A stretch of 64,000 nucleotides of DNA from Acinetobacter sp. NIPH 2100 (lineage in GTDB: Bacteria; Pseudomonadota; Gammaproteobacteria; Pseudomonadales; Moraxellaceae). Location: positions 1,101,924-1,165,923 of the forward strand of contig NZ_KB850224.1 of assembly GCF_000369805.1 (NCBI RefSeq), in the 5' to 3' direction. Under the pieces are notes generated by a model. It was not told the DNA's origin and did no database searches. It saw only the letters and a program-made list of their open reading frames with translations. Shown here piece by piece: positions 45,210 to 54,469 of the stretch (position 1 is the stretch's first letter; each line of letters opens with the position of its first letter). The position numbers and the translations under genes are program-made.

Positions 45210-47678
45210 TTAATAGTCTAAGGTTATACTTTGTTGACTGGATTGCTCAATTTGCTTCTGATTTACTGCATCATCCTTACATGTATAGTTTTCAAATAAT
45301 GACAATTGATCTGCAAAATGGGCATCAGGTTTGCCGTGTCGATCAATGAAACCACTTTGGCCTGGGGCTAAAATTGAACACATGCTGACCTGATTTGGGT
45401 TGAGCACCACTCTAAAGGTTGCACTGCCTGTATTGCCATACGTACTCAGCTTTTGTTGATGTGCAAGATCAGCCCATGGAATCCCCACTGAATTTTTGGC
45501 AGAAAAACCCATGGTCGCAACAGGAATTTTCCAGTCACTCGGTTCAGTCGACTGATATTGTTTGGAGAGCTCATTTAAAGCATTCTCTAGTGCAATCAAC
45601 ACAACCTCATCTGCGCTTTGGCCTTTTAAGAAATCAACATGCTGTGCAACACTTGCCTGTTTGCCTTGTAGAGCATTCCAGATTAATTTTGATGCACTGG
45701 CTGGCTGGGCACTGCGAGGATCATTATTGACTGGATAAAGGGTGTCGGTATAACGCTGGTAAATACTTTCAGATAGGTTGGGCTTTAATACCAATACAAT
45801 CATTTGATTCAGCCATGCGCGCATGATGGCAGGTGCTGCACCCTGATAATATTTGGCTTCACTGTCTGGATGTAATTTGAGATCCCAGCCCGCCAATAGC
45901 GGAGCAACTTTTTTAGCCAAAGGGGATGCTTTTTCGCTTTGCGCTGCCTTGATCATGTATGGAATAAAATAGCGCGCATTGAGATCCGACCACGCACCTA
46001 TTTTATTGATGTCCCAAATGTCCTGTTGGCTCAATTTCTGTTTGCTTTGCAATGGTTCAATCAGTTCATTGACGCGATCAACATGAGAAAAATTGGACGA
46101 ATCAGAGCGCAAACCTGCATACGCTTTATTATTCCAACTACTGATATAGCCTTTTTCAGGATTATATTGTTTAGGATTATGCGAGAAATCGTAGAAACCT
46201 TGCCATTCCATTGAGCCATCACCTTGTGCAGGTAGCTGAATGTGTTGATTTTCGGGGCGAATCGGTAAACGTCCTAATGCAGCGACACCAATATTGTTTT
46301 TGGTATCGGCATAGAACCAGGTGATTGATGCTGCAACACGTTTGGCTTGATTGAGAAACTCCTCCCAATTGGTCGCTTTCGCAGCATTGGCCCAACCCAA
46401 TAATGTTTCAACTTCGACACCTTCCCAGCTACGTTTTTGTGCATACGCAGTATGATTTTTTTCATCCCATGCACTGACAAAACCTTGTTTGCTTTTATAG
46501 ACATCTAGTACATAACTGGCTTGGCTGCGGACCTTGATCTTGACTTGTCTATGCTCAAAGGGAATATAGTCGCCTTTATATAGGTATTGCTTGGCATTAC
46601 TTGGGTTAACACTGAGTTGATAGACATCATTGGTGTCCAGTGATCCAACTGTTGAACCCCATGCAATTTTGCCGTTGGTTCCAAATAAAATAGCAGGTAA
46701 GCCCACAGGGGTAATGCCTGTTAAATTATAGCCAGCGCCGTGTAAACCAATCCCATAGGTAATGGCGGGGGTATACCATCCTTGTTGTGGGCCATTATAT
46801 AAAACCGTTTGTCCTTCTACCGTCTTGTCACCTGTTAAAACCCAAGCATTACTTGCAGTAGGTACGCCATCAACCACGCTTTTACCCATGGCAATACGTG
46901 CTTGAGCTAAATAACGTGCAGCGGCTGAGTTTGAGATCGGTAAAATCTGCTTGGTCTTTGCTTGCTGGCGGGCTGAAAATTGTGGTTTCTGGTCAGATTG
47001 AATGATGGTCGGGGCAGTTGGGTCATCTAACCAACGTAACTGTTGATAGAGCTTTAAGCCTTGCTCTTGGCCTTTTTCCTTTTGTAATTGGGTGAGCAGA
47101 TCTAAATTTGCGACTTCTGAACTTGCCGAGAAGAAACGATTTAAAATTAAGCCGACCCACACCAGTGCAATATCTTCAGACTGCCATGTAGAAGGTTTGA
47201 AATCATAATCGATGAATTCTTTTGGCATGAGTTCCGGATTGGCTAGGACCTCTTTGACCCGTTTATTAAAGCCTGCTGCATAACCATCAAAAATAGCACG
47301 ATCTTCTGGGGAAAGTTGAGCAAGTTGCTGTTTGATATTCTCAGGGTCAAAACGACTATGTGTCGCAATATCATATTGCAGATAGTCCTGTCCCAGTACT
47401 TCCGCAACGGTGCCTTGCCCAGTACGTTTTGACATCTCCATTTGAAATAAGCGATCGGTTGCCACTGCATAACCATAGCCAAAAAAAAGACCGTAGGTGT
47501 CATTCGCATAGACATGTGGTGTACCAAAGCTATCTCGTTTGATGGTGATCTGTTTTGAGACAGATGGATTTTCTATACTGGAAGATGAATTACATCCGAC
47601 GAGTAAGGCACAACTTGTTAGACCTAAAATTCCATTTTTAAACAGAGCATGTTGATAGAATGGTTCATGATTTTTCAA
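45210..47678 (-). CDS. Penicillin-acylase-type N-terminal nucleophile hydrolase, lipoprotein
   Basis: An 822-residue precursor. The N-terminus carries a lipoprotein signal ending LLVGC (Cys29). The alpha-chain part contains DSFGTPHVYANDTYGLFFGY and RLFQMEMSKRTGQGT. The autocleavage point and nucleophile Ser276 are in GVPTASNAWVLTGDK, where the Ser becomes residue 1 of the beta chain. The beta chain has the expected NGPQQGWYTP and ITPVGLPAILFGTNGKIAWG. Such enzymes hydrolyse amides of acyl groups: penicillin G, phenylacetyl-amides, or acyl-homoserine lactones. Its precise substrate is unknown. It is transcribed from its own promoter region, which carries shared operator site C, and faces the aldehyde oxidation cluster. 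The length is normal. Confidence 0.9.
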   Translation of the reverse strand: MKNHEPFYQHALFKNGILGLTSCALLVGCNSSSSIENPSVSKQITIKRDSFGTPHVYANDTYGLFFGYGYAVATDRLFQMEMSKRTGQGTVAEVLGQDYLQYDIATHSRFDPENIKQQLAQLSPEDRAIFDGYAAGFNKRVKEVLANPELMPKEFIDYDFKPSTWQSEDIALVWVGLILNRFFSASSEVANLDLLTQLQKEKGQEQGLKLYQQLRWLDDPTAPTIIQSDQKPQFSARQQAKTKQILPISNSAAARYLAQARIAMGKSVVDGVPTASNAWVLTGDKTVEGQTVLYNGPQQGWYTPAITYGIGLHGAGYNLTGITPVGLPAILFGTNGKIAWGSTVGSLDTNDVYQLSVNPSNAKQYLYKGDYIPFEHRQVKIKVRSQASYVLDVYKSKQGFVSAWDEKNHTAYAQKRSWEGVEVETLLGWANAAKATNWEEFLNQAKRVAASITWFYADTKNNIGVAALGRLPIRPENQHIQLPAQGDGSMEWQGFYDFSHNPKQYNPEKGYISSWNNKAYAGLRSDSSNFSHVDRVNELIEPLQSKQKLSQQDIWDINKIGAWSDLNARYFIPYMIKAAQSEKASPLAKKVAPLLAGWDLKLHPDSEAKYYQGAAPAIMRAWLNQMIVLVLKPNLSESIYQRYTDTLYPVNNDPRSAQPASASKLIWNALQGKQASVAQHVDFLKGQSADEVVLIALENALNELSKQYQSTEPSDWKIPVATMGFSAKNSVGIPWADLAHQQKLSTYGNTGSATFRVVLNPNQVSMCSILAPGQSGFIDRHGKPDAHFADQLSLFENYTCKDDAVNQKQIEQSSQQSITLDY

Positions 47679-47802
47679 TTGTAGATATCCTTATTTTCGC
47701 TATGGTTTAAGTGTGAATAATTTGAAAATCTTATTTCTGATGCTGAAATGATTCACGTATGAACATGCCTTGTTCATTAAATGAAATTATGATGATTTAT
47801 CT

Positions 47803-47841
47803 ATGTAATTTTCCATTGCTTTACAGGTATATCTTTATACT
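47803..47841 (-). promoter_or_regulatory. Shared bipartite operator, site C (upstream of penicillin acylase)
   Basis: On the minus strand AGTATAAAGATATACC (47841-47826) is followed, 25 bp from its first base, by ATGGAAAATTACAT (47816-47803). Order, orientation and spacing are the same as at sites A and B. It ends about 125 bp before the acylase ATG. Confidence 0.6.
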
Positions 47842-47896
47842 TTATGAAACAAAGCTTTTATCGATTTATCGAAATATCTTGAAGGAAAGACTCAAG

Positions 47897-47941
47897 GCAA
47901 AAATCATCTGAGTGTGTTCGAGTCACTCAGATGATTTTTGC
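47897..47941 (-). terminator. Strong terminator of the MFS transporter gene
   Basis: GCAAAAATCATCTGAGTG (47897-47914) pairs perfectly with CACTCAGATGATTTTTGC (47924-47941), an 18-bp stem with a 9-base loop, 12 bp beyond the MFS stop. Confidence 0.88.
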
Positions 47942-47952
47942 TTAGAGAAAGG

Positions 47953-49362
47953 TTAGCGCATCAACTTTTTAGCCAAACGGTCTGGATTGAGAAAGAAAAT
48001 ATTGATTAGACCAACGACCACCAAATAGAGACCAATATAATGAAAACCTTGGTTCATTCCTGTAGTCAGGTTTTCTAGCATTTGTGCTGTGAGTGGGACA
48101 CCTTTGGCTGGGCTGATATAACCTGCGTGATCCATCAAATATCCCACCATTGTTGGAGAAATCATTCCACCAATAGATGCTGTTGCGACTAAGGTTGCCA
48201 TAACGGCGGCACGTTGTTGAGGGCAAACGCTATAACTGACCGTCATTGTCGCCAACGGAAAACACATGGAAAATCCAGCTGCAACTGTGATGAGGAGTAG
48301 ATTGAGGTTTCCAGTTGAAAGGGGCAGCAGATAAAAGGCAAAACCTGAAAATAATAAAAGTAAGCCAAAGACCACGCCAAAAGCGACATGAACACTTCGC
48401 CCTTGTTGCAACAGCACTTTAGAAATATAGCCTGCGATTGCCAAGGTAATCGCGCCTAGAATCCAAGGAAAACTGGAAATAAAAGCAATCATTTCAGGAG
48501 AGAATTGGTGACTCGATGCAATATATTTAACGGCCCATGTGGTTAGAAAGCCTAAAGACCAAAAACAACCTAAGCCAGCCAGAAAAGCGGAGATAAACAT
48601 TTGCGAGAAAAAAATCTTGAAAATAGGGACAGGTTTTAAATGATCAACAAAAGAGATAATACTTTGACTGTTGCGCTCAACCTCTTTGGTTGCGGGAACA
48701 GGAGGAGTCGCTGAGTCTTGAACTTTATGAAAATGACTATAAGGACCTTCTTTGCAGATACAGAGCCATAACAGACTCCAGATGATCCCTACAACACCGA
48801 GAAAACCAAAGGCCCAACGCCAGCCCCAATTCGGATGGGCAATGATGTAAGCCAAAATGGGTGCTGCAATAATCGGTCCAAGCATTGTTCCTGAAGCAAC
48901 AAGGCTACTTGGAAAACCCCGAGCGCTGGGTTCAAACCAACCTTGGACATGGGTTAATGATATTGATGAAGCAGGGCCTTCTGCTGCACCGAGTACAATA
49001 CGTGTCACCAATAATGTGGTGAGACCGCTGCCTAAAAGCATAGGAAACTGTAACAGTGCCCAACTCAAACCCATGATTAAAAGTAACCAGCGTGTTTGAA
49101 CTTTTTCTGCAATAAAGCCAACGGCAATCCCAGAGATTGCAAACAAGAAGAAAAAGGCACTGCCAATAAAACCAAATTGGGTCGCCGTGAGTCCTAATTC
49201 CGCCATGACTGGTTCGGCAACAAGGCCTAAGACTGCTTTATCAGCAAAATTAATCATTTGAAACAATACTAAAAGTGCTGTAATTAACCATGCCCGTTTC
49301 ATATTTTTAGGCGTAAATAACGGGTTTGAAACTGTATTATTCTGAGCTGGGTTGATATGCAT
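47953..49362 (-). CDS. MFS transporter, anion:cation symporter type
   Basis: A 469-residue protein with twelve predicted helices. Helix 1 reads LLVLFQMINFADKAVLGLVA and the loop after helix 4 ARIVLGAAEGPASSISLTHV-like (VTRIVLGAAEGPASSISLTH), as in the ACS family of aromatic-acid, sugar-acid and phthalate importers. AAGGA lies 8 bp ahead of the ATG. It lies downstream of the cat genes on the same strand, but a terminator after catD separates them. A role in taking up an aromatic or related acid is likely; the substrate is not predictable. Confidence 0.88.
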   Translation of the reverse strand: MHINPAQNNTVSNPLFTPKNMKRAWLITALLVLFQMINFADKAVLGLVAEPVMAELGLTATQFGFIGSAFFFLFAISGIAVGFIAEKVQTRWLLLIMGLSWALLQFPMLLGSGLTTLLVTRIVLGAAEGPASSISLTHVQGWFEPSARGFPSSLVASGTMLGPIIAAPILAYIIAHPNWGWRWAFGFLGVVGIIWSLLWLCICKEGPYSHFHKVQDSATPPVPATKEVERNSQSIISFVDHLKPVPIFKIFFSQMFISAFLAGLGCFWSLGFLTTWAVKYIASSHQFSPEMIAFISSFPWILGAITLAIAGYISKVLLQQGRSVHVAFGVVFGLLLLFSGFAFYLLPLSTGNLNLLLITVAAGFSMCFPLATMTVSYSVCPQQRAAVMATLVATASIGGMISPTMVGYLMDHAGYISPAKGVPLTAQMLENLTTGMNQGFHYIGLYLVVVGLINIFFLNPDRLAKKLMR

Positions 49363-49512
49363 TGCATCATCCTTATGCAGCGAGCCACTGAACTTCGATC
49401 AAAGATTCAATAGGCGCTAAATCCATTTAAAAAATCAAATATAGATATCCAAGTGTTAAGCCCAAACTGTATTGGACAGGGTTGATCTGTTTTCTATTTC
49501 TATCGGATTATT

Positions 49513-49533
49513 GCGCTGCTCATGCAGCAGCGC
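49513..49533 (-). terminator. Terminator after catD
   Basis: GCGCTGCT (49513-49520) pairs with AGCAGCGC (49526-49533), 5-base loop, 12 bp past the catD stop. The minus-strand tail is AATAAT rather than a clean T run. Confidence 0.65.
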
Positions 49534-49544
49534 TTTGTTTTGAC

Positions 49545-50327
49545 TTAGGTTTTGTTAATAAAGCTGAATAATGCTTGGTTAAAGGCATCTACCTGTTCAA
49601 TATTTGAAATATGTGATGCATTGATTTCGACCAGCTGAGCATTTGGAATCTGCTGTTGCATAAATTGCCCATCTGCCACTGTGGTCACAGGGTCTTGTGT
49701 GCCTGCAATAATTAAAACCGGGATGGGGATTTCGAAAAGCTGATCACGAACATCCGCCTTAGCCAAAGCTTCACAACAATTGGCATAGCCTATAGCGCTG
49801 CCAGCACTTAAGTCGTTACATAGATTATTTACAATCGCCGTTTGGCTTTGGATAAAGGGATCTGTAAACCATCGCGATGCGGCAGTGGCTGCGATGGACT
49901 GTAAACCTTGTTCACGGACTAATGTTGCACGATCCAGCCATGCCTGTTCTTGACCAATTTTTGCCGCAGTATTGGCGACTATGACGTGGCTAAATCGTTG
50001 CGGGTAATGAATTGCCAGCCATTGTCCAGTCAAACCTCCCATGGAAATGCCGCAAAAAATTGCCTTATCAATATCTAGATGATCAAGTAAGCGGACGACA
50101 TCTTCACCCAGTTGTTTGAGCGTATAGGGGCCTGTTGGGGTTGATGATGAACCATGACCACGAGTGTCATAACAAATCACATAAAAATGTTGTTTAAAAT
50201 AATTGGCCTGCTTCTGCCACATTCCATAGTTGGTACCTAAAGAGTTGGAAAATACCAGAGCAGGGGAAGAGGAATCACCAAAAGTTTGATAATTGATCTG
50301 TGCATCGGCAGATTGAAAAACTGACAT
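49545..50327 (-). CDS. catD: 3-oxoadipate enol-lactonase
   Basis: A 260-residue alpha/beta hydrolase that opens the enol-lactone to 3-oxoadipate in the beta-ketoadipate pathway. The nucleophile elbow is GISMGG (Ser in FCGISMGGLTGQW), the oxyanion region is VFSNSLGTNYGMWQ, and the late His is in INASHISNIEQ with the acid in AGTQDPVT. It ends the catIJ-FD run. The gene is 10 bp after catF with AAGGAAT as ribosome site. The isofunctional pcaD has nearly the same sequence; I use catD because of the neighbourhood. Confidence 0.92.
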   Translation of the reverse strand: MSVFQSADAQINYQTFGDSSSPALVFSNSLGTNYGMWQKQANYFKQHFYVICYDTRGHGSSSTPTGPYTLKQLGEDVVRLLDHLDIDKAIFCGISMGGLTGQWLAIHYPQRFSHVIVANTAAKIGQEQAWLDRATLVREQGLQSIAATAASRWFTDPFIQSQTAIVNNLCNDLSAGSAIGYANCCEALAKADVRDQLFEIPIPVLIIAGTQDPVTTVADGQFMQQQIPNAQLVEINASHISNIEQVDAFNQALFSFINKT

Positions 50328-50337
50328 TCGCTATTCC

Positions 50338-51552
50338 TTAATTTTGATCAACACGTTGAATAATCAGAGCAATCCCTTGACCGACACCAATACACATCGA
50401 ACACAAGGCATATTCACCTTTGATCTGCTCAAGCTGGTTTAAGGCTGTGGTCACTAAACGTGCACCTGAAGCACCGAGTGGATGACCCAAGGCAATTGCA
50501 CCACCATTCGGATTGACGCGTGCATCGTCATCCACCAAGCCTAAATCACGGGTCACAGCTAGGGCTTGTGCTGCAAAAGCTTCGTTTAACTCAATCACAT
50601 CCATCTGCGCTAAAGAGAGATTGGCTTGCTTAAGTAATTTCTTGATTGCAGGCGCAGGTGCAAAACCCATAATGCGGGGTTCAACACCCACTGTGGTGGC
50701 TGCAATGATTTTGGCACGTGGTTTGAGTTGATATTTTTCCACCGCTTCATCCGAAGCAATGAGCAAGGCAGCGGCACCATCGTTGATCCCAGAGGCATTA
50801 CCTGCTGTCACCGTGCCTTCTGCTTTCACCACACCTTTAAGTTTGGTTAATGCTTCTAATGTGGTCGATGCACGTGGATGCTCATCGCTCTCCACCATAA
50901 TGGCATCGCCCTTACGCTGTGGAATCGTCACAGGCACGATTTCGTTCGCGAAGAAGCCCTTGGCTTGTGCAGTGGCAGTACGTTGCTGGCTGTTTAAGGC
51001 AAACTGATCTTGATCGGCACGGTTGATATTGAATTGTTCTGCCACGTTTTCCGCGGTTTGTGGCATGCTGTCCACGCCATACAGTTCTTTGAGTTTCGGA
51101 TTGATAAAACGCCAGCCCATGGTGGTGTCTTCAATCTTTTGGCTACGTCCAAAGGCACTGTCCGATTTACCCATCACATAAGGGGCACGGCTCATGCTCT
51201 CCACACCACCTGCAATAATCAGGTCAGCTTCATTGGCTTTAATGGCACGCGCAGCCATAGCAATGGCATCCAGTGATGAACCACACAAACGGTTTACTGT
51301 GGTTGCTGGCACTTGATAAGGTAAGCCGGCCAATAACGCGGACATACGTCCGATGTTACGGTTGTCTTCACCTGCCTGATTGGCACAGCCATAGATCACA
51401 TCATCCACTTGCTGCCAATCCACACTTGGATTGCGTTGCATTAGGGCCTGAATGGGAATGGCTCCGAGGTCATCAGCACGTACTGGCGCAAGACCGCCGG
51501 CATAACGGCCAAATGGGGTACGGATGGCATCGATGATATAAGCGTTTTTCAT
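50338..51552 (-). CDS. catF: 3-oxoadipyl-CoA thiolase
   Basis: A 404-residue thiolase. Nucleophile Cys in VNRLCGSSLDAIAMAARAIK (about residue 90), ELNEAFAAQALAV, GGAIALGHPLGASGARLV with the catalytic His, and a second Cys in CSMCIGVGQG. It splits 3-oxoadipyl-CoA into succinyl-CoA and acetyl-CoA, the last step from catechol. AAAGGACAG ahead of the ATG is intact, although the repeat element begins 59 bp upstream and separates it from catJ by 415 bp. Also called pcaF when in the protocatechuate set. Confidence 0.94.
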   Translation of the reverse strand: MKNAYIIDAIRTPFGRYAGGLAPVRADDLGAIPIQALMQRNPSVDWQQVDDVIYGCANQAGEDNRNIGRMSALLAGLPYQVPATTVNRLCGSSLDAIAMAARAIKANEADLIIAGGVESMSRAPYVMGKSDSAFGRSQKIEDTTMGWRFINPKLKELYGVDSMPQTAENVAEQFNINRADQDQFALNSQQRTATAQAKGFFANEIVPVTIPQRKGDAIMVESDEHPRASTTLEALTKLKGVVKAEGTVTAGNASGINDGAAALLIASDEAVEKYQLKPRAKIIAATTVGVEPRIMGFAPAPAIKKLLKQANLSLAQMDVIELNEAFAAQALAVTRDLGLVDDDARVNPNGGAIALGHPLGASGARLVTTALNQLEQIKGEYALCSMCIGVGQGIALIIQRVDQN

Positions 51553-51610
51553 TTTAAATTCTGTCCTTTACTTCGGGCCTTTCAGCCATTCTCCATCGGT
51601 ATTTCGCGAT

Positions 51611-51929
51611 GGCGACATGGATGTCGCCGTGTTACTCAGCACAACAAGGAGGTTGTGTCTGAGTAACAAAGGTTTTTGTTACTTTTGACCTTTCAAAAGT
51701 AAGGTATCGCCTATACAAACGGTTTCCGAAAATCACTTTCATTTACAGGCAGTGACGGTAGTAGCACTGGTCATTAATTAATAAGAGCTAGCCATGACGG
51801 AGTCTTAATGTGCTTAATCCCATACCAACAGCTCGTTTTCGTCACTTTTTTAAAAAAGTAACCAAAAACCTTTGTTGAACAGAGGAGGCTTCCTTGCCTC
51901 CCTTTCCAACGGGCGACATCCATGTCGCC
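51611..51929. repeat. Palindrome-flanked intergenic repeat element inside the cat operon
   Basis: The outer ends are GGCGACATGGATGTCGCC (51611-51628) and its exact reverse complement GGCGACATCCATGTCGCC (51912-51929); each is itself an 8-bp stem. Inside are further inverted pairs. AACAAAGGTTTTTGTTACTTTT (51665-51686, 22 bases) pairs with 51854-51876 with one gap. A hairpin is formed by GTTACTCAGCACAAC (51631-51645) with 51652-51667. Another is GGAGGC/GCCTCC near 51884-51901. No open frame is present. The nested inverted layout looks like a non-autonomous element or paired REP-like repeats. It fills most of the 415-bp gap between catJ and catF. Confidence 0.75.
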
Positions 51930-51967
51930 TGTCACGGTAGTACCTGATGATAAAAAATCTTACTGTG

Positions 51968-52618
51968 CTAAATCGTCGCATCAATCAATTGAGCACCCGT
52001 CAACGCCTGCAACTCCTCAAAGCTCAGACCATCCACTTTCTCAATCACTTTTAAACCGTCTTGAGTCACATCAATCACACACAGGTCGGTATAAATCCGA
52101 TCAACACATTTCAAGCCTGTTGCTGGATATGAAAGCGTTTCAACAATCTTCGGTTCACCTTGCTTGGTGGTGTGATCTGTGGTGATAAATACTTTCTTGG
52201 CACCCACAGCCAGATCCATGGCACCGCCTACCGCAGGAATCGCATCTGCTGCACCAGTATGCCAGTTGGCTAGATCACCATTGGCTGCCACTTGGAAAGC
52301 ACCGAGTACTGCAATATCCAAATGCCCACCGCGCATCATGGCAAAGGAATCACCATGATGAAAAAAACTACCACCCGTCAGCATGGTGACGTATTCTTTG
52401 CCTGCATTAATCAGTTCAGGATCCTCTTCACCTTTGGTAGGTGGTGGGCCAAATGCCAGTAAGCCATTCTCCGAATGCAGGAATACATCTTTATCAGCAG
52501 GAAGATAATTGGAAATCTTGGTTGGCAAGCCAATGCCGAGATTGACATAGGCGCCATCGGGAATATCTTGTGCGACACGCTCAGCAATCTGGTCACGGCT
52601 TAATTTTTGATAGCTCAT
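51968..52618 (-). CDS. catJ: 3-oxoadipate CoA-transferase subunit B
   Basis: A 216-residue subunit: RVAQDIPDGAYVNLGIGLPT, then LHSENGLLAFGPPP with the catalytic Glu (SENG), and GGHLDIAVLGAFQVAANGDL. With CatI it moves CoA from succinyl-CoA to 3-oxoadipate. It begins 2 bp after the catI stop, so it is coupled. Downstream lies the repeat element before catF. Confidence 0.93.
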   Translation of the reverse strand: MSYQKLSRDQIAERVAQDIPDGAYVNLGIGLPTKISNYLPADKDVFLHSENGLLAFGPPPTKGEEDPELINAGKEYVTMLTGGSFFHHGDSFAMMRGGHLDIAVLGAFQVAANGDLANWHTGAADAIPAVGGAMDLAVGAKKVFITTDHTTKQGEPKIVETLSYPATGLKCVDRIYTDLCVIDVTQDGLKVIEKVDGLSFEELQALTGAQLIDATI

Positions 52619-52620
52619 GC

Positions 52621-53304
52621 TTATTCTCCTGTGCCATTGGCAGCATCAACAGCGACCACTTGCTGGACAAAAATCCCTGGGGTAATGATGTGTTCAGGAT
52701 CAAGCTGACCGAGTTCAGCCAGTTCAGAGACTTGGGCAATGGTGACATCCGCTGCCATCGCCATGATGGGGCCAAAGTTACGAGCAGATTTGTTATAGAC
52801 CAGATTACCCCAACGATCGCCTTTGTGTGCTTTGATTAAAGCAAAGTCAGCTTTGATCGGATATTCAAGCACATAGTCTTTCCCATCAATCTGGCGGGTT
52901 TCCTTGCCTTCTGCCAAAAGTGTACCGAAACCTGTTGGGGTAAAGACTGCACCTAAGCCCATGCCTGCGGCTTGAATACGGCAAGCAAGATTGCCTTGTG
53001 GCACTAGTTCCAGTTCAATCTTGCCAGCATGGTAGAGTTCATCGAAGACCCAAGAGTCTGATTGACGTGGGAAGGAACAAATGATTTTACGTACCGCACC
53101 TGTTTTAAGCAGTTTGGCCAAGCCATAATCACCATTGCCAGCATTATTATTAACGATGACCAAATCTTTGATACCGAGTTCAATCAATCCATCAATAAGT
53201 TCTGCGGGTTGTCCTGCGGTGCCGAAACCACCAATCATGATGGTTGCTCCATCTTTGATTTGTGATAGCGCCTCGGTTAATGAGAGCGTGCTTTTATCAA
53301 TCAT
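52621..53304 (-). CDS. catI: 3-oxoadipate CoA-transferase subunit A
   Basis: A 227-residue subunit with the CoA-binding GGFGTAGQPAELIDGLIELG (GxGxxG type) near residue 22 and VNNNAGNGDYGLAKLLKTGA. Partner of CatJ. A terminator hairpin lies between catA and this gene, so expression may need read-through or its own promoter. AAGGTTGG lies ahead of the ATG. Confidence 0.93.
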   Translation of the reverse strand: MIDKSTLSLTEALSQIKDGATIMIGGFGTAGQPAELIDGLIELGIKDLVIVNNNAGNGDYGLAKLLKTGAVRKIICSFPRQSDSWVFDELYHAGKIELELVPQGNLACRIQAAGMGLGAVFTPTGFGTLLAEGKETRQIDGKDYVLEYPIKADFALIKAHKGDRWGNLVYNKSARNFGPIMAMAADVTIAQVSELAELGQLDPEHIITPGIFVQQVVAVDAANGTGE

Positions 53305-53324
53305 AAGGCCAACCTTTTATCCAT

Positions 53325-53380
53325 GTTTTTAAATTTCTATACATGCCTCTTTTGCTGGGTATGCATAGAAATTTAAAAAC
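53325..53380. repeat. 16-bp perfect inverted repeat in the catA-catI gap
   Basis: GTTTTTAAATTTCTAT (53325-53340) and ATAGAAATTTAAAAAC (53365-53380) are exact reverse complements 24 bp apart; the spacer can add ACATGC/GCAT-like pairing. It overlaps the T run of the catA terminator, so it could form a competing or second hairpin. Confidence 0.7.
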
Positions 53381-53404
53381 TGTGAGCTAACAAATAGCTC
53401 ACAG
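53375..53404 (-). terminator. Terminator after catA
   Basis: CTGTGAGCTA (53380-53389) pairs perfectly with TAGCTCACAG (53395-53404). Read on the minus strand it is followed at once by TTTTT. It starts 13 bp after the catA stop and lies ahead of catI. Confidence 0.85.
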
Positions 53405-53417
53405 TAAATCTTTGGTT

Positions 53418-54338
53418 TTAAGCACCAACGCGACGACGTTCAACTTCTGAGCTTGGCGCACCCGCTGTTTCTTTGACCAATTCAACATTAAAAGTAATGT
53501 GCTTGAATGGTTTATCGACACCGCGACGTGCAATTTCAGTTGCATCAGTGACATCTACTGCTGTTGCGACAAGACCTTCACGTGTTGCAAATGCAAAGTC
53601 ATCCCAGAGGTATTGATCACCTTCAATATTGAATTGTGTGGTTAGTTTGCGGTAGCCTGGTGCAGATACGAAGTAATGTACATGAGAAGGACGGTTACCA
53701 TGACGACCCAACTGATTGAGTAGGGCTTGTGTGGTTCCTTCTGGAGGACAGCCGTAGCCGACAGGCATCGTGGTTTGTGCAATATATTGACCATTTGCAT
53801 CAGACAAGATGGTACGACGTAAGTTAAAGTCTGATTGTGATTTATCAAAGAAGGAATAATTGCCTAAGCTGTTGGCATGCCAAACTTCGACTTTGGCACC
53901 TTCGATAATATTGCCATTCTGGTCAGTAACAATCCCTTCAATAAACAGCGTATCTACTTTGTCTGACTCAGTCCCATCATCCATACGCGCAAAACCGACA
54001 GATTCTGGTGCGCCTGCAACGTAAAGTGGGCCCTCAATAGTACGTGGCGTACCACCAGTGATCCCAGCTTTAGCATCTGCTTCATCTGCACGCAAATCTA
54101 GATAGTGTTCCAAGCCGAGACCAGCCGCCAATAACCCAAGCTCATTGGCCTGACCCGCATCGGTAAGATATTCCAAACCTTTCCATAGCTCGCTTTGAGA
54201 AATATCTAGATCTTCAATTGCCTGGAAAAGATCTTCAACAAGACGTACGACGATTTGTTGTACACGTGGGTTTACTTCACCCGTTGCTGTGTCAACATTC
54301 ATTTGTTTTACGAGAGTGTTAATTTCTTGGCGGTTCAT
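53418..54338 (-). CDS. catA: Catechol 1,2-dioxygenase
   Basis: A 306-residue intradiol dioxygenase that opens catechol to cis,cis-muconate. Iron ligands are two Tyr (NSLGNYSFFD; MPVGYGCPPEG) and two His (GNRPSHVHYFVSAPG). The helical N-terminus (DLFQAIEDLDISQSELWKGL) forms the lipid-binding dimer tunnel. Here catA sits inside the cluster between catC and catI, whereas in A. baylyi ADP1 it lies outside catBCIJFD. A terminator directly after it separates catBCA from catIJFD. AGGAG precedes the ATG. Confidence 0.96.
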   Translation of the reverse strand: MNRQEINTLVKQMNVDTATGEVNPRVQQIVVRLVEDLFQAIEDLDISQSELWKGLEYLTDAGQANELGLLAAGLGLEHYLDLRADEADAKAGITGGTPRTIEGPLYVAGAPESVGFARMDDGTESDKVDTLFIEGIVTDQNGNIIEGAKVEVWHANSLGNYSFFDKSQSDFNLRRTILSDANGQYIAQTTMPVGYGCPPEGTTQALLNQLGRHGNRPSHVHYFVSAPGYRKLTTQFNIEGDQYLWDDFAFATREGLVATAVDVTDATEIARRGVDKPFKHITFNVELVKETAGAPSSEVERRRVGA

Positions 54339-54469
54339 ACGTATTCTCCTGAAGTATGATCGTTTTTTGGTGGCTTGCGAACTTGCGCTTTAGCTGGTTC
54401 TTTGGCTTGCCACATTCCTTGTTTAATTTCTGTGTGTTTAACTGATCTAGCTTGGTCGATGATGGCTGC

